Source of the DNA: Pyramidobacter sp. YE332
Lineage (GTDB): Bacteria > Synergistota > Synergistia > Synergistales > Dethiosulfovibrionaceae
Assembly: GCF_033060595.1 (NCBI RefSeq)
Contig: NZ_CP133038.1
Location: forward strand, 1,798,001-1,862,000
DNA: 64,000 nt
Reading direction: 5' to 3'
Part shown: one piece after another, positions 35,216 to 43,897 of the stretch
How positions within the stretch are numbered: position 1 is the stretch's first letter
How the letters are laid out: each line of letters opens with the position of its first letter
Notes under the pieces: generated by a model
Told to the model about the DNA's origin: nothing
Seen by the model: the letters and a program-made list of their open reading frames with translations, nothing else
Database searches by the model: none
Position numbers and translations under genes: made by a program

Positions 35216-36080
35216 TTTTTATGTAATGGCGCACAGCGATAAAGCTGCACAGCCACCCCATCGTCACACCTGCGCAAAGCAGGACCTGATCGAGCAAAAC
35301 GATCTCTCTCCACTGCAACTGCTGACGCAGAAACGGCAGGACCGCATCGATCGTCCCCATGACATGCAACTGTCCATAATGCAGCAGGATCACAGCGGCC
35401 ACAGCGCCTAACAGCCCCAGCAGCATCCCGTTGAGGACGAAGGGAGACGCCACGTATGAGCGGGTCGAGCCGACAAGAAGCATCACCGATATCTCCTGAC
35501 GCCTTGAATAAATGCCGATGCGAATCGTGTTATAGAAGACCAGGCCGCTCACAAGCATCGCGATCACGAGAACCGTCAGAGCGATTTTGGAAATCAGCGA
35601 GGACAGCTTCACCAGACGTTCGGCCAGCGCTCCGGAGTACATCAAGTCGTCGATCTCGCTCATCCCCGAAAGCTGCTTGACGATCGAAGTCACCAGCGGA
35701 GCTTGTCTCACCTTGATCTCGATCGTCCAGGGCAAAGGATTGTCTCCCAACAGCGTCACCGCTTTCGACTGGGCGCCCATTTTCGCGCGCAGACGATCCA
35801 GCCCCTCCTGAGGGGAGATGTACTTCAGCTCCGCAATGTCACGGTTATCCTTCAAAGCGTCGATAATGTGATGCACCGCTTCCTCCGAGGAAGCATAAGC
35901 CTGTATTACCAAGTCGCTCTGGATGTTCACGGCAATTTTGCGGATATTCAGCGCCAGAAGAGAGCTTGCCCCGACAAGAAAAAAGACCGAGGCGGCGGTG
36001 ACCAGCGTCAGAAGGCTCAAACCCCAGTGACGAAAAAACAGCCGCAGCGTGTCGCGCACAACATACCTATAAGTCCCCAC
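35196..36080 (-). CDS. ftsX: cell-division permease-like protein FtsX
   Basis: The 294 residues have the FtsX layout: a first membrane helix (LTLVTAASVFFLVGASSLLAL), an extracytoplasmic loop of about 110 residues with ISPQEGLDRLRAKMG, then three C-terminal helices. FtsX passes the ATPase signal of FtsE to periplasmic hydrolases. It overlaps ftsE by 14 bases. Confidence 0.93.
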   Translation of the reverse strand: MGTYRYVVRDTLRLFFRHWGLSLLTLVTAASVFFLVGASSLLALNIRKIAVNIQSDLVIQAYASSEEAVHHIIDALKDNRDIAELKYISPQEGLDRLRAKMGAQSKAVTLLGDNPLPWTIEIKVRQAPLVTSIVKQLSGMSEIDDLMYSGALAERLVKLSSLISKIALTVLVIAMLVSGLVFYNTIRIGIYSRRQEISVMLLVGSTRSYVASPFVLNGMLLGLLGAVAAVILLHYGQLHVMGTIDAVLPFLRQQLQWREIVLLDQVLLCAGVTMGWLCSFIAVRHYIKNAAAPL

Positions 36081-36762
36081 TGATGCTGTACCTCCCTTCC
36101 CGCTCGTCGCGGACCAGGCGTCCCATGTGCAGTTCCACCACGCGCTGACGATACGTATCGACCAAGTGCTGATCGTGCGTCGCCACGATCACGGTGGTTC
36201 CCGCGGCATGGATGGACAGCAGCAGTTTCATCACGTACTCCGCCGTATGCACGTCCAGGTTGCCGGTCGGTTCGTCCGCCAAAAAGAGGCGCGGCGCATT
36301 CACGATCGCCCGCGCGATGGCGACTCTCTGTTGTTCTCCGCCGGAAAGCTGATCGGGCATAAGCCCCCTGCGGTTCCAAAGGCCGACCTTATCGATGACG
36401 TCGTCGGTTCTTTCGCGTGCCTCCGCGCGCGGCACCCCGCACACTTCGAGAACAAAGGCCACGTTCTCCCATGCCGTCAGATTCGGCAACAATTTGTAAT
36501 CCTGAAACACCACGCCGATGTCGCGTCGAAAGTATGGCAGACTGGAAGACGAGAGCCGGCGCAGGTCGATTCCGTCGAGGCTGACCTGTCCTCGTGTCGG
36601 CAGCACTTCCCGGGTCAGCATCCGCATCAGCGTCGTTTTTCCGGAACCGGTAGTGCCGATCAGGTATACGAACTCTCCTTCCGAAATGTCCAGATAGATA
36701 TCGCTGAGGGCCAGGATGTTCGGCGGAAAGATTTTCGTCAGTCCGTTTATGTGGATCTCCAT
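36067..36762 (-). CDS. ftsE: cell-division ATP-binding protein FtsE
   Basis: This ABC ATPase of 231 residues partners FtsX. Walker A is GTTGSGKTT, the signature is [14 protein letters not shown], Walker B is [12 protein letters not shown], and the H-loop is ATHD. The start at 36762 (MEIHINGL) has GGAGGTG eight bases upstream; the longer ORF is not supported. It is the first gene of the ftsE-ftsX-M23-ctpA-yibQ-purA run. Confidence 0.94.
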   Translation of the reverse strand: MEIHINGLTKIFPPNILALSDIYLDISEGEFVYLIGTTGSGKTTLMRMLTREVLPTRGQVSLDGIDLRRLSSSSLPYFRRDIGVVFQDYKLLPNLTAWENVAFVLEVCGVPRAEARERTDDVIDKVGLWNRRGLMPDQLSGGEQQRVAIARAIVNAPRLFLADEPTGNLDVHTAEYVMKLLLSIHAAGTTVIVATHDQHLVDTYRQRVVELHMGRLVRDEREGRYSISGDL

Positions 36763-36821
36763 AGCAATGCACCTCCTGTCGCCATTCCCAATCAAAAGCG
36801 CCGCTGATTATCATACCACAA

Positions 36822-37814
36822 TCACGAGCGCATTGCCCTTTCGAAGCAGAGGACAAAGTCGGACTGGATCGCCGCGCACGCCGCTTCCAGATCGGCCCGC
36901 TTTTGCCATGGGCGGGGAAAGAGGACCCCGCCGCCGTTCCATAGAGTTCCTCCCCAACGCCCGGCGAAATCGGACACTTTCGAATCGTACGGGATCAGCG
37001 TGCATGGGACGCCCGCCTTCAGCGAGAGCACGCCAAAGTGAAGGCGCATGCCAAACGCTCCCGCGGCGCCGCTGAAAAGTTTCGACAGCTGTTCAGCGTC
37101 GGGATATATAAGCTCGTCGACTCCGCACACGCCGCGTTCCCGGATCTCCCGCATCAGCTGGAGATCGTTCTTGTCCATCGCGACTCCGACGGTTTTCAGT
37201 TTCCCGGCAGGAGACGAACGGGCGTAAGCCCTCGCGGCTTCGTACTCCAGTTCCCCGTCATGACGGCGGAAATTTACGAGGAAATATTCGGGGCGCCGGC
37301 TCTCTCTCCCGAAAGGAAGCGCCAGGGCCAGATCGTCCGAAAGAAGGCACTGTCCATTGAGAAAAGTCTGCGAGTGAAGATCCCGGACCGAAACGATCTC
37401 GCAGCTTCGGAAGGCGTCTTGGGCCAAAAGGCGATTGATCCGGCGCGACAGCGGGCCGATGGACTGGCCGACCGCCCATGTTTTGCAGCCGCAGAGTTTA
37501 GCCAATCTAACTACCGTCCAATAATACCACGGACTGCGAAAACTGGAACTGTCCTGAAAAATCCCGCCGCCGCCGAGCAGCAAAGTCTCGCTGAGCCTCA
37601 AAGCCCGGACAACATCCCGGCGGGACCAGCGGTCGATTGGATAAACGCGATGCTGTTCCACGCTTTTTTTCGGTTCTCCCGACAGCATGGCGATCTCGCG
37701 TTCCTTCAGGCCGCAGTTTTTCAGAAGCCGAATGGTCGCGGCCGCCAGCAGCTCGTCGCCGAGATTTCCCATGCCGTAATAGCCGCAGAGCAGAACTTTC
37801 CAGCGGCGCGTCAT
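36822..37814 (-). CDS. csaB: polysaccharide pyruvyl transferase CsaB
   Basis: This 330-residue enzyme adds pyruvate ketal to a cell-wall polysaccharide, creating the ligand for SLH-domain S-layer or outer-membrane proteins. LLCGYYGMGNLGDELLAAA and LLLGGGGIFQDSSS are family motifs, with GMRLHFGVLSLKAGVP near the C terminus. The start at 37814 (MTRRWKVLL) overlaps the stop of the DUF5693 gene by three positions. The ribosome site is weak, so coupling is likely. In diderm Synergistota this fits SLH-type outer-membrane tethering. Confidence 0.9.
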   Translation of the reverse strand: MTRRWKVLLCGYYGMGNLGDELLAAATIRLLKNCGLKEREIAMLSGEPKKSVEQHRVYPIDRWSRRDVVRALRLSETLLLGGGGIFQDSSSFRSPWYYWTVVRLAKLCGCKTWAVGQSIGPLSRRINRLLAQDAFRSCEIVSVRDLHSQTFLNGQCLLSDDLALALPFGRESRRPEYFLVNFRRHDGELEYEAARAYARSSPAGKLKTVGVAMDKNDLQLMREIRERGVCGVDELIYPDAEQLSKLFSGAAGAFGMRLHFGVLSLKAGVPCTLIPYDSKVSDFAGRWGGTLWNGGGVLFPRPWQKRADLEAACAAIQSDFVLCFERAMRS

Positions 37815-37815
37815 T

Positions 37816-39726
37816 TTACAAGAGACTGCGCAGCCGCCGGAAGAGCGGCCGCCCCACGCGTACGCCGACAAACAGGACGAGGCTGCCCAGCACCAGGCCG
37901 ATCCACCATCCGTTGAAGCCCCGAAGCAACGTCAAAGGCAAGGGCGTATGGAAATGGCAGAAGCTGTTCACCGCGGAGGAGAAAGCCAGCGTCACGGCCA
38001 GGCGAAGGATTTCCCGCCAATGAGCCCACATTTCCTGACGTTTTAGATAGTACCAGACGACCAGGGCTGGATAGCCGATAAGAAATTCCTTGGTTCTGGG
38101 ACGGGCGCCGAGGATTTTCTCAAGCCAGTCGCGGAACATGATCTCGGACGTTCCGACGAGCCCGTAATTTCCGCTGCGCAGCAGCATTACTGCGGCGCCC
38201 AGCAGCAGCGTTCCCGCCAGCACGATTTCGCCCCAAAGCGGCGGCCGCGACAAAATCTCGGGCAATGATTCGGGATGTTCGCGCTTATGCACGTCGATCA
38301 GCAGAATGAGGAGCAGCGGAAGGAGCAAGCTCAGCTTGACGCCGCTGAACGTGCTCAGGCGATACATATAGAGAGGCACGGAAAAACGGCCGGCGATCAC
38401 GAGACCGCCGACAAGCACGAGCAGAAAACCTTCAACCGCCCCGCGCAGGGGCACCTTCCAGCGATCCATGGCCAACAGCGAAGCTTCCGCCGCCAGGAAC
38501 CCGGCGGCAAACGCTCCGCCAAGTCGGGAAAGGATTCCCGCGTACAAAGAGCACACGCCAAGGACGACGGCCGTCGCCGCAAGGACGCCCAAAAAACGTT
38601 TCCGAGAAAGGAGCGACATGTCGAAATAACGCTCGACATATCTCGCCAGCAGCAGCAAAAACAAAATCTGCAGAGCGATCGCCGAAAAAAACGAATTGAT
38701 CCATGGGCTGGACGGAGCGGGGGCCGGCCACAGACGCTTGAAGCCGTTTCCGTCGAGACGCGCCCGCAGAGCCTTGACGTCCTCGCAATATTCGGCAAGC
38801 TGAGGCGCAACGGCGCGCAAAGGATCCGCGCGGAGCACCAGAAGACGCACTTCTCTCTCCTCTGCGGCGCGGTAAAAGCGATTCAGCATAATGGGGCGGA
38901 TGATATTCCTTTTCAGGACTTCCTCGCGATCCACGGCATGCAGCGACACGACGTTCGGCCAGGCGGCAGCGACCTGTCTGTCCGCTCCGTACTGCCGCGA
39001 GAATTCTACCTGCGCCATCAGCAAACCGCGTTCCTTGACAAAGCTGCCCAGTCGTTCCGTATCAGGGTAAGTTGTGGCAATTTCTCCGGTGGGACAGAGG
39101 ACCTTGACGCTGGAGAAATTGTCGCAGACAAACGTCAAGCTCTCCTCAAGCCCTTCACCCGAGCTGCCCACACTGGGCGACGGCGCGAAAACCAACGGCA
39201 CGCCGGCCGCCGAAAGGTACTGCATGGAACGCAGATCGGGCAGGACGCCCGCTTTTTCCAGCTGCACATAAGGACGCGGGATCCTGAAATAGACGGTCCG
39301 CCCCTCAGCGACGCGCTCTCCGCTCTTGAAGCGTCTCTTTAAATATTCTTGCTGCAGTTCCGCCAGCGCCGGATCCCTGAGAATGACGACGGTCCCCGAG
39401 GGATAAGAAAAACTCCTGAGGACTGAATCGGGCACGTCGGCTGCCGGAACCGCCGTTACCTGATCGACGGCCCCCTTGACGAGATCTTCCGCCGTGCACT
39501 CGGGCACCATGAACGCAGAAATTCCCGCCTCCATCAGCGCCGCAAATCTATTCTGCCCCTCTTCCGCGTTTAAGGAATGAAGTTCCATCAGGTCAAACAC
39601 GAGCAGCGCAGAACGGTTCGCATGCTCTTGAAACAACCGCCACATGAGAGACGGTATGGCAAGCGCCAATGCCGCGAACAGACAATAAACAAACACCCTT
39701 GCGTCATTTTTAGTTTTCGTCATCAT
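37816..39726 (-). CDS. DUF5693-family membrane protein
   Basis: This 636-residue protein has one N-terminal membrane helix (VFVYCLFAALALAIPSLMW), a large extracytoplasmic part of about 350 residues, and about eight C-terminal helices from around residue 345. The family is uncharacterised but often adjoins csaB, so a part in the export or modification of the pyruvylated polymer is a reasonable guess. The start ATG at 39726 has GGGAGGTG upstream and overlaps the maf stop. The extra 77 codons of the open frame lie over maf and are rejected. Confidence 0.8.
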   Translation of the reverse strand: MMTKTKNDARVFVYCLFAALALAIPSLMWRLFQEHANRSALLVFDLMELHSLNAEEGQNRFAALMEAGISAFMVPECTAEDLVKGAVDQVTAVPAADVPDSVLRSFSYPSGTVVILRDPALAELQQEYLKRRFKSGERVAEGRTVYFRIPRPYVQLEKAGVLPDLRSMQYLSAAGVPLVFAPSPSVGSSGEGLEESLTFVCDNFSSVKVLCPTGEIATTYPDTERLGSFVKERGLLMAQVEFSRQYGADRQVAAAWPNVVSLHAVDREEVLKRNIIRPIMLNRFYRAAEEREVRLLVLRADPLRAVAPQLAEYCEDVKALRARLDGNGFKRLWPAPAPSSPWINSFFSAIALQILFLLLLARYVERYFDMSLLSRKRFLGVLAATAVVLGVCSLYAGILSRLGGAFAAGFLAAEASLLAMDRWKVPLRGAVEGFLLVLVGGLVIAGRFSVPLYMYRLSTFSGVKLSLLLPLLLILLIDVHKREHPESLPEILSRPPLWGEIVLAGTLLLGAAVMLLRSGNYGLVGTSEIMFRDWLEKILGARPRTKEFLIGYPALVVWYYLKRQEMWAHWREILRLAVTLAFSSAVNSFCHFHTPLPLTLLRGFNGWWIGLVLGSLVLFVGVRVGRPLFRRLRSLL

Positions 39727-40325
39727 GAAGACACCTCCCAGAGTTGATTTAAAGAAAACCTCAACTCTTCCATCATAGAGCCGAACAGACACACCGGGAA
39801 CCCCACGACCGTCGAGTAATCTCCGTGGATCGCCCGCGCGAAAAGACCGCCCAACCCCTGAATCGCATAGCCGCCAGCCTTGCCGAAAGGTTCGCCGGTC
39901 GCAACATAGCTCTTTATGACCGAGGCGGTCAGTTCCCTGAACTGCACCTTCGTACACTCGTACCGACAGAGTCGGCGCCTCTTCCAGAACAGCGCCAGGC
40001 CGGTGTACACCGCGTGCTCCCTGCCCGAAAGAGACGAGAGCATGGCAAAAGCTTCCGCGCCGTCGTGCGGCTTGCCGTAAATTTCCGCTCCCAGAGACAC
40101 CACCGTGTCGGACGCGATGATCAATGCCTGCGGATATTTCACGGCAAGGGATTGCCCTTTCAATTCGGAAAGCCTCATGACCAAGCGCGCGGGAGACTCG
40201 CCGGCCATCCTCTCTTCGGCAACATCGGCGGGAATGACGTCGAAGCTCAGGCCGATTTTTTCAAGGAGTTCCTTGCGCCGGGGGCTTGCCGACGCGAGGA
40301 TCACGTGAACATCTCTGATGCGCAT
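39723..40325 (-). CDS. maf: Maf nucleoside triphosphate pyrophosphatase
   Basis: This 200-residue protein hydrolyses dTTP/UTP (YhdE type) or m7GTP-like nucleotides, cleaning the pool or slowing septation. ILASASPRRKELLEKIG (residues 9-25) is the family signature, with IIASDTVVSLG and KAGGYAIQGLGG further on. It lies between uppP and DUF5693 in a tight run. Confidence 0.92.
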   Translation of the reverse strand: MRIRDVHVILASASPRRKELLEKIGLSFDVIPADVAEERMAGESPARLVMRLSELKGQSLAVKYPQALIIASDTVVSLGAEIYGKPHDGAEAFAMLSSLSGREHAVYTGLALFWKRRRLCRYECTKVQFRELTASVIKSYVATGEPFGKAGGYAIQGLGGLFARAIHGDYSTVVGFPVCLFGSMMEELRFSLNQLWEVSS

Positions 40326-40328
40326 GAA

Positions 40329-41120
40329 TCAAAGCCAGAGCAGCGCGACAAGTCCCAGCGCTCCGCAGTACAGAGCGAAAATCCACCAGCGCCCGCGGAG
40401 GATCGCGCGATGGAGCACATACAACGCTATCAATCCGGAGACAAAGGCAAGCAGCGCGCCATAAAGCCAGCCTTCGGGAAGGGATACGCCCGCCCCGGCG
40501 GCATGGCGTAGTTCAAGCACTGCCGCGCCCGTTATGGCCGGGAGAGAAAGCAAAAACGAAAAGCGAAACGCTTCCGCCGCGCTTAAGCCGCATAGAACGC
40601 CTGCAACCAACGTCGCTCCCGAACGCGAGATACCGGGGATCACCGCGATCCCTTGAGCGATGCCGACAATAAGGCCGATGGAAACGCAAATTTTACGCGT
40701 GCCGGCGGGAACGACCGCAAGGATCAGCATCAAGACGCCTGTCACCAAAAGCGCACCGCCGACGCCCGCCATCGAAGCGCCGATTCTCTCCACGAAGGGC
40801 TTCAGCAGCAGACCGATGATCGCCGTGGGAACGGATCCGAAGATGACGGCCCAGCCGAAATACCATCCGTCTGATTTCTGTCCGACCGGCATTCTGAAAC
40901 CGCGAAAGAATTCGAAAAGCATCCGCACAATGTCTGTGCCGAAATAAACCAGCGTAGAACAGACCGTAGCCACATGCAGTACCAGATCGAACGCCAGTCC
41001 CGCCTCGCCGTTCCCCGTCACATGCTGAAATATCGCCAAGTGCGCGGAGCTGCTGACCGGCAGATACTCGGTCAATCCCTGCAACACGCCTTGCGAAAGG
41101 CTGGAAATAAATGGAGTCAT
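40329..41120 (-). CDS. uppP: undecaprenyl-diphosphatase UppP (BacA)
   Basis: This integral membrane enzyme recycles undecaprenyl pyrophosphate for wall synthesis. The first conserved region is GLTEYLPVSSSAHL, the second is IPGISRSGATLVAG; both hold active-site residues. There are about eight helices in 263 residues. I took the ATG at 41120 (MTPFISS); a GTG at 41138 would add six residues and cannot be excluded. Confidence 0.93.
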   Translation of the reverse strand: MTPFISSLSQGVLQGLTEYLPVSSSAHLAIFQHVTGNGEAGLAFDLVLHVATVCSTLVYFGTDIVRMLFEFFRGFRMPVGQKSDGWYFGWAVIFGSVPTAIIGLLLKPFVERIGASMAGVGGALLVTGVLMLILAVVPAGTRKICVSIGLIVGIAQGIAVIPGISRSGATLVAGVLCGLSAAEAFRFSFLLSLPAITGAAVLELRHAAGAGVSLPEGWLYGALLAFVSGLIALYVLHRAILRGRWWIFALYCGALGLVALLWL

Positions 41121-41156
41121 CACTTTCACCCGTTTCACAGAATTTATCCGCCAGAA

Positions 41157-41192
41157 AATTCGTTCAGAGCCTAAAAGCTCTGAACGAATCTC
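41157..41192 (-). terminator. terminator of the RNase J gene
   Basis: The stem ATTCGTTCAGAGC/GCTCTGAACGAAT has a TAAAA-type loop and a short T run on the minus strand. Confidence 0.85.
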
Positions 41193-41201
41193 AGTGTCTC
41201 G

Positions 41202-43016
41202 TTATAACCTTGCGATCAGCGGAATCACAGCGGAGGCGCTGCGCATGTACTTCCTCAGCAGCTCCTTGCATCGCAGGGAAATCTGCTTTTTCAAAAGCTC
41301 GTCGTCTTCCAAAGCCTCGCGTTTCAAAGCGCGGCGGACGGCTTCGGAAAACTCCTGACGCATCCCTTCCGCGTCCTTGAAATGGATCTGGCCGTAACTC
41401 TCGAAACAAGGCTCGCCGACAAGACGTCCTTTCTTGTCAAGCGTGATCGAGACCACGAGGACCCCGTTCTCCGAAAGTTCCTGACGTTCCTTCAGGATCG
41501 AGCCTTCCTTCTCCCCCAGCGCCATACCGTCTACCAGCACGGCGCCGGCCGGCGCTTTGCTTTTGACCCCGGCCGAATTCCGCGTGATGGAAAGGATGTC
41601 GCCATTGTTCATGATGAAAACATTTTTTTCGGGGATCCCCACTTCTTCGGCCAGCTGCGAGTGACGGATCTGCATGCGATATTCGCCGTGAACGGGAACG
41701 AAATATCGAGGCTTCACCATGCTGAGAAGCATTTTCAGCTCTTCTCTGGAGGCGTGTCCGGAAACATGCAGCCCCGCCTCCCTGCCGTACAGGACTTCGC
41801 ATCCCAGTTCAAAAAGTCTGTTGATGGTGTTGCTGACCAATTTTTCGTTGCCGGGAATGGGATTGGCGAAAAGGGCCACCACATCCTTGCTGTCAAGCTT
41901 GACTCGATGATGAGCGCCTTTGCTCATCAAAACAAGCCCGGAAAAGGGTTCTCCCTGACTGCCGGTCGTCATCACGACAAGATGGGAATCGTTGTAAGAA
42001 TCCATCTCGGCAAGAGGGACAACGGTCTCGGGATCAGCCTTTATATAGCCCAGACGTATTGCCAGCTCGACGTTGTTGACCATGCTGCGCCCGGCGAAGA
42101 CGACCTTCCTGTTGAAGCGCGCCGCCGCGTCAAGGACCAGCTGGACGCGATGAAGGTTGCTGGCGAAAGCGGAAATGATGACGCGCCGGTTGCGGTAGGT
42201 GCGGAAAAGATTGTCGATGGACCCGATCAACGACTTTTCGGATTTTGTAAAACCTTCGCGTTCAGCGTTCGTGGAGTCGGAAGCCATGAGCAGCACGCCC
42301 TTCCGCCCCAGTTCGGCGAAAGCGGCGTAATCGGTGACGTGTTCGTCGACAGGCGTGGGATCGAACTTGAAATCGCCCGTATGGAGCACGACGCCGAGGG
42401 GGGTCTCGACGGCGATCCCCAAAGCGTCGGGGATCGAGTGACAGACGGAAATGAACGTAACCTTGAAAACGCCAAGCGCAACGGTTTCTCCGGCCTTGAC
42501 CTCCACCAGCCGCGGCTTGTACCGCGGCGCGGCTTCCAGCATCTTCCCCTCGATCATGCCCAGAGTAAGCTTGGCGCTGTACACGGGGACGTCCAGCTTG
42601 GGCAGCACGAACGGCAGCGCGCCGATATGGTCCTCATGCCCATGGGTGATCAGGATGCCGCGGATTTTTTTTCGATTTTCTTCGAGATAGGAGATGTCGG
42701 GAATGACAAAGTCGATGCCCAGCATCTCCTCATCGGGAAACATCAGACCGGCATCAATCACCACAATGTCATTTTCGTACTCTATGGCGTACATGTTCTT
42801 GCCGATCTCCCCCAGGCCGCCCAGAGGAATAAACTTCAGCGTTTCAGTCGGCGCGGAGGCGATCTTTCTTCTGCGGGCATAGGCTGCGCGTGAGACGTTC
42901 ATTGCCGTCCCCTTTTCGCTGATCGTGCGCCGGCTGTACGTCCCTTTGGTGCCCTTTCTCTGGGGCGACGCCGTTGCGGGCTGCGTTGATATTGCACTCT
43001 TCGAATTATTTTTCAT
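41202..43016 (-). CDS. rnj: ribonuclease J
   Basis: This metallo-beta-lactamase / beta-CASP nuclease with 5'-3' exo and endo activity works in mRNA decay and rRNA maturation. The 604 residues have a basic, disordered N-terminal extension of about 55 residues, then THGHEDHIGALP (metal site), HTGDFKFDPTP, and the beta-CASP block MTTGSQGEP with HVSGHAS. The C-terminal domain is complete. It is monocistronic and divergent from greA, with its own terminator. Confidence 0.94.
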   Translation of the reverse strand: MKNNSKSAISTQPATASPQRKGTKGTYSRRTISEKGTAMNVSRAAYARRRKIASAPTETLKFIPLGGLGEIGKNMYAIEYENDIVVIDAGLMFPDEEMLGIDFVIPDISYLEENRKKIRGILITHGHEDHIGALPFVLPKLDVPVYSAKLTLGMIEGKMLEAAPRYKPRLVEVKAGETVALGVFKVTFISVCHSIPDALGIAVETPLGVVLHTGDFKFDPTPVDEHVTDYAAFAELGRKGVLLMASDSTNAEREGFTKSEKSLIGSIDNLFRTYRNRRVIISAFASNLHRVQLVLDAAARFNRKVVFAGRSMVNNVELAIRLGYIKADPETVVPLAEMDSYNDSHLVVMTTGSQGEPFSGLVLMSKGAHHRVKLDSKDVVALFANPIPGNEKLVSNTINRLFELGCEVLYGREAGLHVSGHASREELKMLLSMVKPRYFVPVHGEYRMQIRHSQLAEEVGIPEKNVFIMNNGDILSITRNSAGVKSKAPAGAVLVDGMALGEKEGSILKERQELSENGVLVVSITLDKKGRLVGEPCFESYGQIHFKDAEGMRQEFSEAVRRALKREALEDDELLKKQISLRCKELLRKYMRSASAVIPLIARL

Positions 43017-43140
43017 CTCAACATTCCTTGTCTATGATTTTTGCGATGGCTCTCGCAATGAAAGAACAATTCTGCTAGAATAGTATTGTATAAGGCATCT
43101 TTGCATTTCAATCTTTCTTTCCCCAACTGGAGGTATAACA

Positions 43141-43659
43141 GTGGCTGAACACAAGCACAACGACGACGCTGTTTTAATGACTCAGGAAGGCTATGACAAA
43201 ATGACTCAGGAAGGCTATGACAAACTGAGCACCGAATTAAAACAGCTCAGAAGCGAAGAACGTTATAAAATCGCCCGCAGGATCGAAGAGGCCCGTTCTT
43301 TCGGCGATCTCAGCGAAAATGCCGAATATGCCGCGGCCAAGGACGACCAGGCCAAACTCGAAGGCAAGATCCAAGTCATGGAATATCAGCTTTCACGCGC
43401 CAAAATCATCGATTCGGCCAGTTTGGACAATTCGCACGTTTCGGTGGGAACGACCGTGACCATCATGGATATCACCCACAACAAGGAGTTCGTCTACTCC
43501 ATTGTCAGCTCGGAAGAATCCGATCCGGAAAAGGGGCTCATTTCTTCCGTGAGCCCCGTAGGGCGGGCCCTGATGAACAAAAGGGTGGGCGACGAAGTGC
43601 CCGTCAAGGTCCCGATGGGAATCCGCAAGCTCAAGATTCGCAAGATCAGAGTCAAATAG
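43141..43659 (+). CDS. greA: transcription elongation factor GreA
   Basis: GreA rescues backtracked RNA polymerase by stimulating transcript cleavage. The 172 residues show the coiled-coil tip with SFGDLSENAEYAAAKDDQ (the acidic residues that enter the channel) and a C-terminal FKBP-like domain. The GTG start at 43141 has GGAGG upstream. The N terminus is longer than usual: 24 bases encoding MTQEGYDK are repeated in tandem (43177-43200 and 43201-43224), adding eight residues before the first helix. An internal ATG at either repeat could also be used. Confidence 0.93.
   Translation: MAEHKHNDDAVLMTQEGYDKMTQEGYDKLSTELKQLRSEERYKIARRIEEARSFGDLSENAEYAAAKDDQAKLEGKIQVMEYQLSRAKIIDSASLDNSHVSVGTTVTIMDITHNKEFVYSIVSSEESDPEKGLISSVSPVGRALMNKRVGDEVPVKVPMGIRKLKIRKIRVK
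43177..43224 (+). repeat. 24-bp in-frame tandem duplication in greA
   Basis: Two exact copies of a 24-base unit encode MTQEGYDK twice. The duplication is in frame, so it does not break the gene. Confidence 0.95.
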
Positions 43660-43699
43660 TTCCAGCGGCCAAACTCTTTGCGGACCGCGATATAAAAAC

Positions 43700-43738
43700 G
43701 CCGAGAGGCTCAGCATGATGGGCTGTGCCTCTTTTCTA
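43700..43738 (+). terminator. terminator of greA
   Basis: GAGAGGC-AGC/GCT-GCCTCTTTTC folds as an interrupted stem followed by TTTT. Confidence 0.65.
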
Positions 43739-43824
43739 TTATATCCCACTCGTTTCCGTTTGTGCAATTTTTGTAGCAAGAAAGTACGCCGCTTCGCGTC
43801 GTTTTTCAGATTTCATCGATCGCA

Positions 43825-43880
43825 AACGATAAATCAGGCCATGCCGGTACAGCTCAACCGGCATGGCCTGATTTATCGTT
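43825..43880 (-). terminator. 24-bp perfect hairpin downstream of lptD
   Basis: The arms at 43825-43848 and 43857-43880 are perfect complements (AACGATAAATCAGGCCATGC...) with an eight-base loop. It lies 18 bases past the lptD stop, so it probably ends the lpt transcript, but the T tract on either strand is only three bases. Confidence 0.7.
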
Positions 43881-43897
43881 TCTGTACAAAGCTCTCT

